A stretch of 64,000 nucleotides of DNA from Vicia villosa (taxonomy: Eukaryota > Streptophyta > Magnoliopsida > Fabales > Fabaceae), in contig NC_081182.1 of assembly GCF_029867415.1 (NCBI RefSeq), positions 6,611,213 to 6,675,212 on the forward strand, in the 5' to 3' direction. Below, piece after piece: positions 10,940 to 22,708 of the stretch. Positions within the stretch are counted from its first letter, which is position 1; each line of letters starts with the position of its first letter. The notes beneath the pieces were generated by a model. That model did no database searches and was not told the DNA's origin. It worked only from the letters and a program-made list of their open reading frames with translations. Made by a program: the position numbers and the translations under genes.

Positions 10940-13900
10940 ATTGACTCGGTTCGACAAAATAGGAAATTTCGGTTTATGGTAAAGGAGGATTGGGGATTTG
11001 TTGGCTCAACAGGGTTTATAGAAGGCGCTTCGTGATGAGGAACTGACGGCCATCACAACCATTTATTGGAAAAAGATGAAGGAGAATGTCGCATATTTGA
11101 TACGACTTTGCGTTTTTTATGACGTGATGAATCATATCTTGGACCTCGCAACTCCAGAGGATGTTTGGATAAATTGGAAAATCATTACATGTCCAAGACG
11201 CTCATGAACAAATTGTTCGCGAAGTAGGGTCTCTATGGCCTGAAGCTGCAGGAAGGAGGCAATTTGCAAGCTCATCTTAACGCTTTCAACAACATCCTCG
11301 CTGATTTGAAACGATTTGGTGTGAAGGTTGACGGTGAGGGTAAAGCCATTATTTTGATGAGCTATTTACCAAGCTCTTATGATCACTTGGTGACCACTCT
11401 TACATACAGGAAGGAAACAATCACGTTCGATTCTATTTATTCTACTCTTTTGTAACAGGCACAACATCGCCAAAGTGTAGAGGAAGGTGGAGGAAGTTCG
11501 GGCGAAGGTTTATTTGTGAATGGAGGTCACGACTATGGTAGAGGCAAAGGTAAAGCAGTGGGTTTTAGAAAAAGAAAAGGTTCAAGTCCAAGGACAAAAA
11601 ACAACAGAATATTATAGTTGCAAGCAAATTTGACATTGGAAGAGGGATTGTCCAAGCAATCATGAAACAATAGTTCAACAAATGTAGCTCAGTCTTATGG
11701 TTCATATAATGAAGAGGATTTGCTTTGTGTTTCATATGCAAAGTGCACTGATGCATGAGTTCTTAATTTTGATGCTCCTACCATATAACTACATACAAAG
11801 AGTGGTTTAACTCTTTTAAGTCAGGTGATTTTGGCTTTGTCTATTTAGGTGATGATAAAACTTGTATCATAACTGGAAATGGGAAAATTAAAACTTCCTA
11901 GGATGATGGTGGCGTGCACACATTGAGTGAGGTGCGTTATGTTCTAGAATTGAGGAAGAATTTAATTTCTCTGGGTAATCTTCAAGTGAATGGTTATTCA
12001 TTTTGATTAGATGGAGATAAAGATGTCATGAGGGTTAGCAAGGATGCAATGACAGTGATGACAACAAGGAGAAAAGCAATCGACATTTATAAGTTGTTAG
12101 GGGCACAGTTATGGGTGATGTAGCATCTATTGAAACTGATAATGATGCAAAAAATTGTGGCACATGCGCTTCGGTCATCTCAGTGAATGTGGGATGATAG
12201 AAATACATAAGAGGAATTTGCTGAAGAGTATTCGTAGTTGCACAATTGGATTGTGCAAGTATTGTGTTCTTGGAAAATAGTGTAGATTTTGTTTCAAGAC
12301 AGCGCAACACAAGACCATTGGAATCTTAGACTATACCCATTCTGATGTCTAGGGGCCTACAAAAGAACCCTCCATTGGAGGTTCGGGGTACTTTGTGACA
12401 TCCACTGATGATTTTTCTCGTACGGTTTGGGTTTATTTTATGAAATATAAATTGAAGGTATCTGCCAAGTTCAAAATGTGGAAGGCAGAGGTTGAGCACC
12501 AGACAGGGGGAAAATAAAGTATTCGTGGTCTGATAATATAACTGAATACCCTGACAAGAAGTTCATTCATTTTTCTGACGAGAATGGAATCTAGAGACAC
12601 TTTTCTGAAGGAAGATACCATAACATAATGATGGAGCATAGAGGATAAATAGAACTCTAACGAAGATGAAAATGTGGCTTTAGTTGAATGTTGGTCTTTC
12701 AAAAGGTTCCTGGGAAGCAGCATTAAATATTGCATGTTATCTAGTTAACAAATCACCACGAGATTCATTGGATGGAAAAATTGCAGAGAAAGTGTGGACA
12801 GATAATCCATTTATCTGATTAACTTGAGGATATTTGGGTGTCCAACATATGTGCATATTTCCAGTGAGAATCGGTCGAAACTTGACCTCAAGTTAAAACA
12901 ATGCATTTTTATCGGCTACAATTATGGTGTGAAGGGGTACAAGTTATGGGATCGGTTTAGAGGAAGGTGGTTGTTAGCAAAGATGTTTTATTTAAAGAGA
13001 AGTCAATGTTGAAATAGTCAGATATGACAGTTGTTCCAGATTCTAAGGAAGATTGTAGTCCAACAGCAGGATGAACTAGACTCAGATTCAGGTGGAATGC
13101 AAAATTCAGATGGAGTACAAGACTATACATTTGTGCATGATAGGGAGCCCCGTCATATTACACCTCCACTTAGATATGGGTTTGAAGACTTAGCAGCATA
13201 TCCTCTTCTTACAAGTTTAAGAGATCCTTTTACCTTTTGAGAGGCTATCGCTAGCTGGAGAAAGATAAGTGATGGGTGCTGCAAAGAAGATTCTTGAGAT
13301 GGAAATTCACATGGACAAAGGAGATGATAAATTACAATTGTCCCATAAAATCTATGTTGAATGTGTTTTGAGTTTATTTGACATGAGCAAAGCAAATAAT
13401 GTGAGTACCCCTTTGGCGAATCATTTTAAGCTCTCTTTAGAATAATGTCCTAAAGACAGACTCAGATATTGAAGATATGTCTAAGATTCCTTATACTAGT
13501 GCAGCTGGTTGTTGGATGTACGTTATAGTTTGCACAAGTAGTTAGTCAAGTGTGCAAGTTCTTGACCAAGCCAGGGAAGCAATCAAGTGGATCCTAAGGT
13601 ACTTGAAGGGTACAACAGATTACGGTATCATGTTCAACATGGAGCAGGGTGTTCTATCAATTACAAGATATGTGAATTATGACTATAAAGGTGATTTAGA
13701 TGATAGGAGGTCTACAACAGGGGATATTATTACTCTTGTGATGGGACATATATATTATAAATAATCAGTGCAATCCGTTGTAGCTATGTCTATAACTAAG
13801 GAAAAATACATGGCAGTAGTTGAAGCTTCCAAGGAAGCATTGTGGCTTATAGGGTTAATGGAAAAGTAGGATGTTAAGCAAGGTGAAGTTCAGCTGCATT

Positions 13901-13977
13901 GTGATAGTCATAGTTCTATGTATTTGGAAAACAATTAGGTGTATCATGTTAGGGCCAAACATATTGATGTGAGGTTC
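10940..13977 (+). pseudogene. Decayed copia gag-pol polyprotein
   Basis: Many stops and frameshifts, but the order of a Ty1/copia polyprotein is clear. A gag N-terminus (about 10945, FDKIGNFGLW) is followed by a gag segment at 11264-11455 with DLKRFGVKVDGEGKAIILMS. A zinc-knuckle relic (HWKRDCP) lies near 11630. A pre-integrase part near 12160-12260 reads HLSECGMIEIHKRNLLKSIR. The integrase core near 12310-12500 has GGSGYFVTSTDDFSR, and the integrase tail near 12824-13012 has IFGCPTYVHISSENRSKLD. RNase H is at 13552-13930, with IKWILRYLKGTTDYG and a final KHIDVRF. Family function is reverse transcription and integration of the element; this copy cannot encode it. The element stops abruptly at about 13977 where the PMD pseudogene begins, so the 3' LTR is lost. 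Confidence 0.9.
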
Positions 13978-14179
13978 CAACTGATGGGCTGGTCTGGGTG
14001 GTGATTCCTCTGCAGTGGGGATCATGTAGGGGTGTGACACCGTGAAGTACAAAGTAGAGCTGTCAAATAAGCCCTATAACTAAAAGCCCTAATAATTTGG
14101 CCCCATTAAAGCCCTTATATATTGAGCCCTCAATTAATAAAATTTATTTTGGGCCCTAAAATTTTAGGCCCTTTATAAA

Positions 14180-14711
14180 ATGTATTTTTTTTTGGCCCCA
14201 TTGAGGGGGCCTTATTTTATTCCCAAATTCCACGTAGATTTGCTCGGAGACTCCATTTTTATCAATTTCCCACAGCTTCATCTTCACCGCCACAGCCACC
14301 GCCACCGTCAACCCATTGCGCCGCCGTCAAATTGTCTCCATTGTAAAACAAAGGTACTCTTTTCTCTCCATTTCTCTTTAATCTCTAGCTTTCCTAAAAT
14401 CAGCTTTGATTTTTCATCTCATTTGAATCCAGATGATATAAATCTTCATGTTATAGGAATGAATCAATAGGATTATAAATGGATTCTTTTTCATCTTAAT
14501 TGAATTCACATGGGTCATCTTTATGTTTATAATATTGCTTAATATGTGCAATCACAAGCTGTTTGTGAAAACGCCTCAACAGCTTTATACATGTTATTGT
14601 TTGACAACTGGAAATCCATTTTAAGTTGATTAATTTTGCTGTAATACAACTTGTTCCATCTACAGATTGTGCTGGAGCACTGGATGTAACTGACGATTTG
14701 CAACATTTACT
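14180..14711 (+). pseudogene. Exon-like pieces of unknown captured gene
   Basis: A CA-rich segment with ccgccacagccaccgcc (about 14288-14352) ends at a donor-like aaag/gtactc. A second exon-like piece follows an acceptor (ctacag, about 14665). It is bounded by a donor-like gtatac near 14712 and encodes CAGALDVTDDLQHLL. Two further pieces may belong: 15881-15930 (between tgtgcag and gtatgtg) and 16919-17000, which reads DEEDINTMDESNIEV and ends in a stop. I do not recognise the parent gene. The arrangement fits capture of a gene with its introns, not a retrocopy. Confidence 0.4.
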
Positions 14712-14904
14712 GGTATACTTTAACTGTTTTATGAAAATCCTATTAATATTAGGTTCTGTTTACATCCTTTATGAATGCAAATGTAAATATTAATTGATGA
14801 GAGAGTAGGGGGCTGAGAGATAGATATAAGGAAGGTTTGATTGGATAAACTAGTTGAATATCTTACCAAGTATTTTCAAATGGTTCAACTTGGGTTGAAC
14901 CTTA

Positions 14905-15092
14905 CTTTAGTGTTCTCGAGTTGTTCTTTCGAATGAAGGAGGATGGTTATTTTCCAACTGTTCGGACTTATACGGTTCTTGTGGATGCATTGTGCGAGTT
15001 GGGAAGGAGGCGGAAGCTCTGAAATTTTTCGAGGAGATGGTGGAAAGACGTTGTGTGCCGAATGTTTATACTTACACTGTTTTTATTGAATG
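14905..15092 (+). pseudogene. Captured pentatricopeptide-repeat (PPR) fragment
   Basis: Two P-type PPR motifs are visible. The first frame reads LFFRMKEDGYFPTVRTYTVL and then VDALCELG. After a frameshift near 15005 the next reads EALKFFEEMVERRCVPNVYT and then YTVFIE. PPR proteins bind organellar RNA through arrays of about 35-residue helical hairpins (family knowledge). Fewer than two units remain, with no start codon and a frameshift. It lies entirely inside the hAT-like element, so it was probably copied from a host gene elsewhere. Confidence 0.85.
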
Positions 15093-17379
15093 TACATGGC
15101 TTTAGAAAAAGCATGGACAAGGCTTATATGTTATAAAACTAGTTAGCTTATATGTTATAAAACTATTAAGACACAACGCCACTTGCAGCCAAGAAAGATA
15201 GGAATGACATCTAAAAAAAGTTCATCATTGCCTACCAGCACCCTTAGAGTTGTCTGCCATTCATTGAACAAACAAAAGGCTATATGTCAAAGAAAGTTCA
15301 TCAAGTTATCAAGCCCATTTAGAGGGACAGACAATATGCTGTAATAGACACATACCTGAACCTCTTAAGCATTAATGACCAAACCTCTTTTATTGTACCA
15401 ATCTCTTTTAAATCTTAATTTGTTATTGCAGCTTGTATATGATTTTCAGATACTCAAAGTCTTAACTGTTACCGTGCTTGTATATGATTTAAGAAACAAT
15501 TATATTTATTTAAGAGTTGAATCCATAACAACTGGCTCCCTAACAGCATTGATAAGATAAGAGCTGACCGAATCAGACAGCCTCCCGCCGATGTCATACC
15601 AGTACCAAAGTTAACCAAAAACCAAAAACCTTAAAAAAAACATGGAGAGAGCCAAATGTTTGGCTTTAGTTGGAGGTGGTGCTCTTATAGGCTCTCTCTC
15701 AACCTTCTTTCTTCTCAAACTTCTCCAAACTCAAAAGTTTGTGAATTTTCTCTTCTTTTATCCTCTTTCGACACTTAACCTTCTGTAACTCAATTGTTTC
15801 TTCATAATTTTTGTTTTTTTTGGCATTTCATGGTACTGAATGTGTTATATTATATTGTGATTTTTTTTGTGTGTGTGCAGAAGAGATGTTCGACGGAACT
15901 ACACTGAGAATGGTACTACTGAATTGAATGGTATGTGTAATGTAACTGTTACTAATCTGTGTCAGTTTCTGTTGCTTGATTCTATGTTTTCTAACTTTCG
16001 AATGATACCCTTGATCTTTGCCTAAAATTAAGATATTTGCATGTCGAAATTGTACAAACTCATGCTCAATAGTATGAATTGCAAGCAGAAGTCACCATAC
16101 AATATGTCAATGCTTAAGTTATTAGGGCTTATCACGATTCAGAAAACCTGTTTGTTTTCATTTTCCTTACTGTTTTCGCCTTTCACGTTATTGAAATAGG
16201 AATCAAAGTGAAAACAATGTGTCAATTTTGTAACTATAAATGAAAATGGAAAATGAAACAAAATAAGCATTATGTTAAATAATCTACCCTAAAGTTGACA
16301 TTCTGTAAATTGTAAATGTTTAAGTGTCTATTTGGTTTCAGAACTTGTTTATGGTTTCATTTTCTGTTTTCTTACTTTTCATAATTGCCGCATTACTTTC
16401 AATCTTTCAAAGATTATTCTGTTTTATGCTAGCTATGAATCTACTAAGCTGGGTGGGTGTGGACAGCTGATATCAATCACAATATGAACTGAGTCAGTTT
16501 CCTTTTATGTTGTAACTGACATCAATTACTTAGTGTTGAACATAACTAATTTTCTTTGAAGTCTGTTAATGACACATTCTACTATTTAACGTCAATGGGA
16601 TTCCTGAAGGACAAAGAGAGAATTATATGCGAATTTTAGTCTTATTTGTTTCCTGTAACTTTCATTTTTCATTTATATCTTATAATAGTATATGTTTTAT
16701 GAAATGTATATTCTGAAGACTTGACCTCTGATGCAATTAGGTTGAGAACCAAAGTATTAAAAGGGAGATACCAACAAGCACAAACACAAAGATAGTGACA
16801 GCGAGAGAATAGATTTCAGAAGGTGGTTCATCATTATATTTCCTTCACCCTTGTTATTATTTCAAATTAGCTAGGGTAGCTTGTCTCAAATGTTTTGGTT
16901 TTTGGAGTTTGTTTTTAAGATGAGGAAGATATCAACACTATGGATGAAAGCAATATCGAGGTGACAACGACTCGGCATACATTTGGATTGCAAGATTGAT
17001 GTGAAGAACAAGTTTTAGTGCCATATACTTTATTATGTTTGTTGAATTGATGTTTTCATGTCTTTTTGGTTGGATTAGTGTCTTTGTTTATGAGATATTT
17101 AGTTTATGTTTGTATTGATTTTTTCAATTTTGAATGTCAAATGTCAGGAATATTGACAAATATCTTTTAATGATATGTTTATGGAGTGTAATGGTCTGGT
17201 TGTAAGTGAAGAATATTTTTTCTTTTTGGAAATATATGTTCTTATAGTTTTTTTTTTCTAAATTGAGATGCATAATATTATTGCTGGAGTTTGAAGAAAG
17301 AATATAAAGTCTTACTCAAGTATGAGATGATTAATATTATTGCTTTTGTTTGAAGAAAGAATATAAAGTCTTACTCAAG

Positions 17380-17536
<157 letters not shown>

Positions 17537-19740
17537 GAATTATTTAATACTTTTCAATATATTTTTTTTACCTTTTTAACATATTTTTTTACTTTTTTAA
17601 TATATTTTTTACTTTTTAATATAATTTTTAATATATTTTTTTTTATTTTTAACATAATTTTTATAATTTTAAATTTTTTTTATTTTTAATTTAAAAGTTA
17701 TTATTTTTCAAATTTTTATTATTTTATTTTTTAAATTAAATTTTTTATTTTATTTGGGCCTTATGGCCCTCTTTTAAATTTTAGGGCCTTTTAACTTTGG
17801 GGCCTATGTATTTGAGGGCTTACTATTCATTGACTTTTTTTAGGCCCCTTCATTATGGGGTTGGGGCCCAAATTTATTGGCCCCTTAAATTGACACCTCT
17901 AGTACAAAGTGATGTACCCGTCGGCGCAACTCCACTCTACCTCTAATATGGTTGCTCAAGCCTCGTCAGGAACCATGTGATGCTCAAATTCTGCAAAGGC
18001 CTCAACTATCTGCCAACGGGTCATTAAGATAGGAGCCGAGAAAGAAGGGTCGCGAGGTATCGTCTAACAGTAGCTGAACTTCCGCATGACGCGCTCCGAA
18101 AGATAAAGAACAGTGATGGTCGAACTGGAAGCCAACTATCTAGAATATAGGGCAACTTCATCCTACAGAATCGTCTCACAGTGAGCAGCTAGCAGTCATA
18201 GCAGACGTCCTCGACATCCATGCGGTCTAGATAGTTTTTATATGAATTCGGCACCTAGTTCCTTCTGAGGGGGACGAAGGCAATAGCACGCAACATGGCC
18301 TCAGTGTAGCCAGGCACCTCTCCCTAGCCAACGATCCCAGGGAAGTGCTGTAATATCCAACCCTGAAATGAAAATAAAAAACACATGGATCAAACATTAC
18401 TACGACAATATAATGAACGACTTTGAGAAAAAGTATAAGGATATAAGATTGTTACTACTAAAAGTGAACAACTGCCTGCCACAGACCTAGGCTTCCGCTA
18501 GAATCCCTCTCTGAGTCTATAGTAGTTATACGCCAATGTTGCCTGTCCCCAGTTGTACTTATAGCTCCGTGCGGTATCCGATAAGTACCTTAGATAAACG
18601 ACATCTGTGTACGAGGAGCTTGTGTCCAAAAACAGTTGAGTGCCTAACAAAAATAGGAAGTAACATCTCAGCACACATTTTATGTGTATCTCCACCTCTA
18701 CTGGGTCACCAGCAACCTGATGTGTCGCAAGGATCTCGGCATCATATCTCAAGGTTAAGAAGTGAAACCTCACGTGCGCGCCTTGGGACCTCTCCACCTC
18801 CTCAAGTGCGTCCTCAGGATCATCCCTGGGCTCCTCAATCAAAGTCTCCCCCCTTCCTCATGCATCATCCTACCGCGACCAAGGAGGGTACCCCAGATAG
18901 GTATATGCAGGAGGCATGCGATGTTGTCCAAAGTGATGGTAACCTCACCATGAGGCAGATGGAATGACGACGTCTCTAGGTGTCACCTCTCTGCAAATGC
19001 CATAAGCATCCCATTATGTATGGTGGTGTACCCGATCTGACAGAAGTCTTTCAGCCTAGAAGTTGTGAGGACATCTTAGAACCACGGCTCCGTAGGCTGC
19101 TGCAAATAGACAATCTTCCGCCCGTTATTGTAGAACTTTTAGGGATGCCTATCCTGAAATTTTCCAAAGAAAAAAATATTAATAATAAGCAAAGTTAGAA
19201 ATAATAAATTATCACTAAAGACAAAAAAAGTAATAAGTCTAAGAAATTTTACCTTTTTGTTCCGGACATGTCAGGCTGTATGATCTACATACCCTGTCAA
19301 CAGGGATAAATCTGAAGGACCCCTTGGGTAGACCACAGGCGCCTCATGCGCATCATCCTTCTCGTGCAACGGATCAACACCATCAAGAGGTGGCACGGGA
19401 GATCCAGCATCAAGCAAAGGTGGCACAGGAGAAGAAGAAGTATCCTGATGACGTCTGTGGGTGGAGGACGTTTGTGAGGAACCCTCACCATCATCCCAAC
19501 GCCTACGAGATGAAGAAGTAGATGTGGAAGGCCCCTGTCCACTATGCTCCGAGTGATTCCACGTCATGGCCCCATCTGTCACCTCAGCTGGAACGGAGGT
19601 GTCAGGTACATCTGCTGGAACGACGAATCCATCTGTCACCTGTGAGACTACTTGCATCCGTGCACGTCGCACGAAGGCATGTTGTTACAAATAAAGTCGA
19701 GTTAGATACATTTAACTTATAAAAAGAAAAGGAAAAAAAT

Positions 19741-20430
19741 CAAATTTAACTCCGTAGGTGCAAATATGGAAATCTTCCGTAGATGTATCTACGGAAGCAC
19801 CCATCATTTAAAAAACTGGGGTTGTTCCGTAGGTGCATCTACGGAACTACCTAACGTTTCATTTGTTTCGTAGATGCACCTGCGGAACATTCTGAAACTT
19901 CAAAAATGCAACAATGGCGTATGTCACTATTCGGGCCACTAAAAAAATATCATTTTGGTGGCTTGATCGTCCGTTTTACACATCAAAAAAATACCTCCAT
20001 TGTCTCTAAACTATGTTTCTAAAACTAACTAATGATTTATACACCCAAAAGTGTATTCAAACTCTATTAAGGGAAATACTCGAAAATAACTTGAAAACTT
20101 ACCGATTAAATTGAGTTTTAAAGTTGTTGAAATGTGTTGATCGCTGATGTTGACGTTCACCGCCGAACTCGAGAAAAAACAATGAAATTTGGTGGAAGTT
20201 TGATTTTAGAGGTTGAGAGAGATTAAGAGAGTAGAATATGAAAAAAGTGAGAATGAGGGAGAAGAAGTAGTCTGGCGTGAATATAAGATCAAATGCTTTC
20301 GTAGATGCATAACTGAAAGAATTTCGTAGATGCACCTACAGAACAAATGAACTTTGACAAAAAAAAGTGTTTGCGGAGATACATCTACGGAAGCAGGGGG
20401 AATTTTCGACAACGTGCATGGTGCATAAGA
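19741..20430. repeat. Array of 22-bp palindromic units upstream of PMD gene
   Basis: Variants of TTCCGTAGATGCATCTACGG (plus AA) occur at 19775-19796, 19825-19846, 19866-19887, about 20298, 20322-20343 and 20371-20392, with a half unit at 19751. They flank the 5' side of the minus-strand PMD pseudogene. Related units fill the palindrome at 1-478. I infer that they are terminal or subterminal repeats of the element carrying the PMD gene. A TSD was not found. Confidence 0.75.
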
Positions 20431-20498
20431 TGTCCAAGGAGTATATTAAGAGTTTTCCTAAAATAAATCACATTGTGTAAAAAAAATTACAACACATA

Positions 20499-20899
20499 GG
20501 GTGTGTTTGTTTCAAGGTTGTAAAATATATTCCCGGGAATATGGTCATGGGAATGCAACATTCTTATGTTTGATTCAAGTTTTAAAAAATTATTCCAAGA
20601 CATTTTTTATTCCCAAGATTCTTATTTACACATGATTTTTCTATTCTTATTCCAAAGTTTAAAGGGTGGGAATACAACATTTTCATGGGAATAAGTTCAA
20701 CCAACTCTAACTTCCTACTATCACTTACATTTTCTATTATTTTTTATTTTATAATATTTTTAAATTAAACCAATTTTATCATTATTCCTAAGAAACTAAA
20801 TTTTTACCAAACATATAACTTAGAATAATATTCCAAAGAATACTAATTCTAGAAATACTATTCCAAGAAATAATTTTTCAAATCTTAAAACAAACACAG
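20499..20899. mobile_element. MITE-like element, imperfect terminal repeats
   Basis: The left end gggtgtgtttgtttcaaggt and the right end aaaacaaacacaga are imperfect reverse complements. The interior is AT-rich, with inverted copies of ttattccaaga, and non-coding. I could not define a clear TSD, so the superfamily is open. Confidence 0.5.
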
Positions 20900-21278
20900 A
20901 TATATATTTTTCTCAAATTTGAAGATTCTAATACACTCATTATCAAAAACATAGTATTTTAAATACATTTCACACTAGCTTTAACGAGGCATTGGAATGA
21001 GATAACTTAAATATTTTAAAATTTTAAACAACTAAAATGATTTAATTAAAAAAATATATTTTAAATTGTATTATTTGAATTAATTATTATAATTATTTGT
21101 TAATTTTTTTTTGGAGTATTTTTTATAAATTTTAAAATTTTGGATCCAATTTAAAATTTAAATAATATGATACAATTTACAATTTTTTACTATAAGTTAA
21201 AGAAACCAATTTATAAGTGCTAGGCTCCTCAGATCTCATTTATGATATTTCCTTGCATACTTAGATTTTTCATATCAG
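20900..21278. other. Very AT-rich DNA, nothing recognised
   Basis: Runs of ttttaaaatttt type sequence with no gene or defined repeat. Confidence 0.4.
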
Positions 21279-21456
21279 CAATGCTATATTTACACTTAAT
21301 TTACGACACCGTATTGCATACACCGTAACATTAATGCTTCATTTTTGTATGGCACTAGTCTCAAAGCATGTAAAAATAATAAAATATAAGAAAAAGTAGA
21401 ATGTATAATATATAAATACGGTGTCAATGTAAAAATGAGTGTAAATATATCATTTC
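21279..21456. mobile_element. Short MITE with about 35-bp inverted repeats
   Basis: Left tatatttacacttaatttac, then gacaccgtatt, pairs with the reverse complement of right aatacggtgtcaatg, then taaaaatgagtgtaaatat. The interior (about 100 bp) is AT-rich. No convincing TSD was found. Confidence 0.7.
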
Positions 21457-21849
21457 TCTTTTCCTATTTCCAATATTTCAAAGATTTCACACTTCCTCAT
21501 ACAAGGCCCGCCTCTCATTACTACTAAAGGTCAAAGTTTCATTCACATGCATCAAAGTAGATTTGATATGCTCATAGAAAATAAAAAAGTAACCGTACAA
21601 ATCTTAACAATTTATCTTCATTATAAATCTCAACTTCAAAAGCTTTTAGGAAAGAGACAACACACCATTATTTCTGTGTGTAAATTATGAAAATTCTTTT
21701 AAAAAGTGTAAATTTTGGAAATTAATTTAAAAAATGTATGTATATTTTGTTTCAACACTTGTGTCATTCTAAGAAAATTCTCTTTCAACAACAATAAATT
21801 ATTTTCTTACTTGTGCAATTCAAATTGTATCAACACATTATTGAACTTA

Positions 21850-22313
21850 GGGTAATGCTAAGACCATCTCCAATGGTGCAACCTATTTTTGAGTTCTTTA
21901 TGGGTCCCACCAGCCATATCATCTCAAAATAATTTATTTAATATTTATTTTATTAGTGTAATTCAAATGGGTCCCACAACTTTACCTTATAAATTAATTT
22001 GATTGGGTACCACAATTTTTTACTAGTTGCATTACAATGCAACTCTACTATGACATGACATTTTGATTCAATATTTAATTATTATATTGATATCTAGTTG
22101 GAGAATTCATTGAAAAATACCACCATTGGAGATGCTCTAACATGTGCTCTAGGGGCACATGTTAAGAGCTAAACTTAGAAATTTTTTATTGAAAATTGTG
22201 TAATATTTTTATTAAAAATTTATAATTAATGTTTTCATTGCTTTGTTTCAAGACAAACTTTCTGTTAATATGTTTTTTAACATGTGCCCTAAGGGCACAT
22301 GTTAGCTTTACCC
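21850..22313. mobile_element. Mutator-type MITE with 9-bp TSD
   Basis: The element begins gggtaatgcta, and after an insertion acatgtgctctaggggcac. It ends gtgccctaagggcacatgtt, then agctttaccc, which is the reverse complement of the left end. It is flanked by a perfect 9-bp duplication, ttgaactta, at 21841-21849 and 22314-22322. A 9-bp TSD is the hallmark of Mutator-like elements (family knowledge). There is no coding capacity. It carries another MITE in its left terminal repeat. Confidence 0.88.
21862..22137. mobile_element. Tourist/PIF-Harbinger-type MITE, nested
   Basis: The ends gaccatctccaatggtg and accattggagatgctc are near-perfect inverted repeats. TAA flanks both ends (21859-21861 and 22138-22140). 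The 276-bp element sits inside the left terminal repeat of the 21850-22313 MITE, and removing it restores the pairing of that repeat with its partner. The 3-bp TAA duplication fits PIF/Harbinger. Confidence 0.85.
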
Positions 22314-22322
22314 TTGAACTTA

Positions 22323-22708
22323 TTATTTTAAAAGTTTAAAATTGATTGGATCGAACCAAAATCAATATGGAACTAGTTGCTGATATTTGATCCCACCAAA
22401 CACATATATCTGAACATGTCGTGTCTAAAGATATATACGCAAGGAATAAAAACATCACAGAAAGAAAAAGAAACCATGTCAACAATTTGATGATTGAGGT
22501 TGGAGCACTATTATTACATCTACAGAAAATACATCAAACTAAAAAGACGTATATATACATATAAATATTCAAAAAGTACTAGTTTTTACAATCGAATCAA
22601 TTATATGTCTAGAGCCAACTCAAGTGATGCCAAAGAAAAAGAAGAGAGTTGGCTGATTTACCAGTCACAAAAAACTCCTGGGGTGGGCCACTACTCAATT
22701 GTCTAAAC
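22323..22708. other. 3' flank of the IDD gene
   Basis: AT-rich sequence downstream of the stop codon on the minus strand. It should contain the 3' untranslated region. Candidate poly(A) signals are not distinctive in such AT-rich DNA. The open frame at 22494-22706 on the plus strand shows no family signature. Confidence 0.4.

Noticed and set aside
18536..18967. 143-codon open frame on the plus strand
   Set aside because: It is a shadow of the PMD pseudogene, whose conserved motifs are on the minus strand.
20499..20899. Assigning the MITE to a superfamily
   Set aside because: Terminal repeats are imperfect and no TSD could be established.
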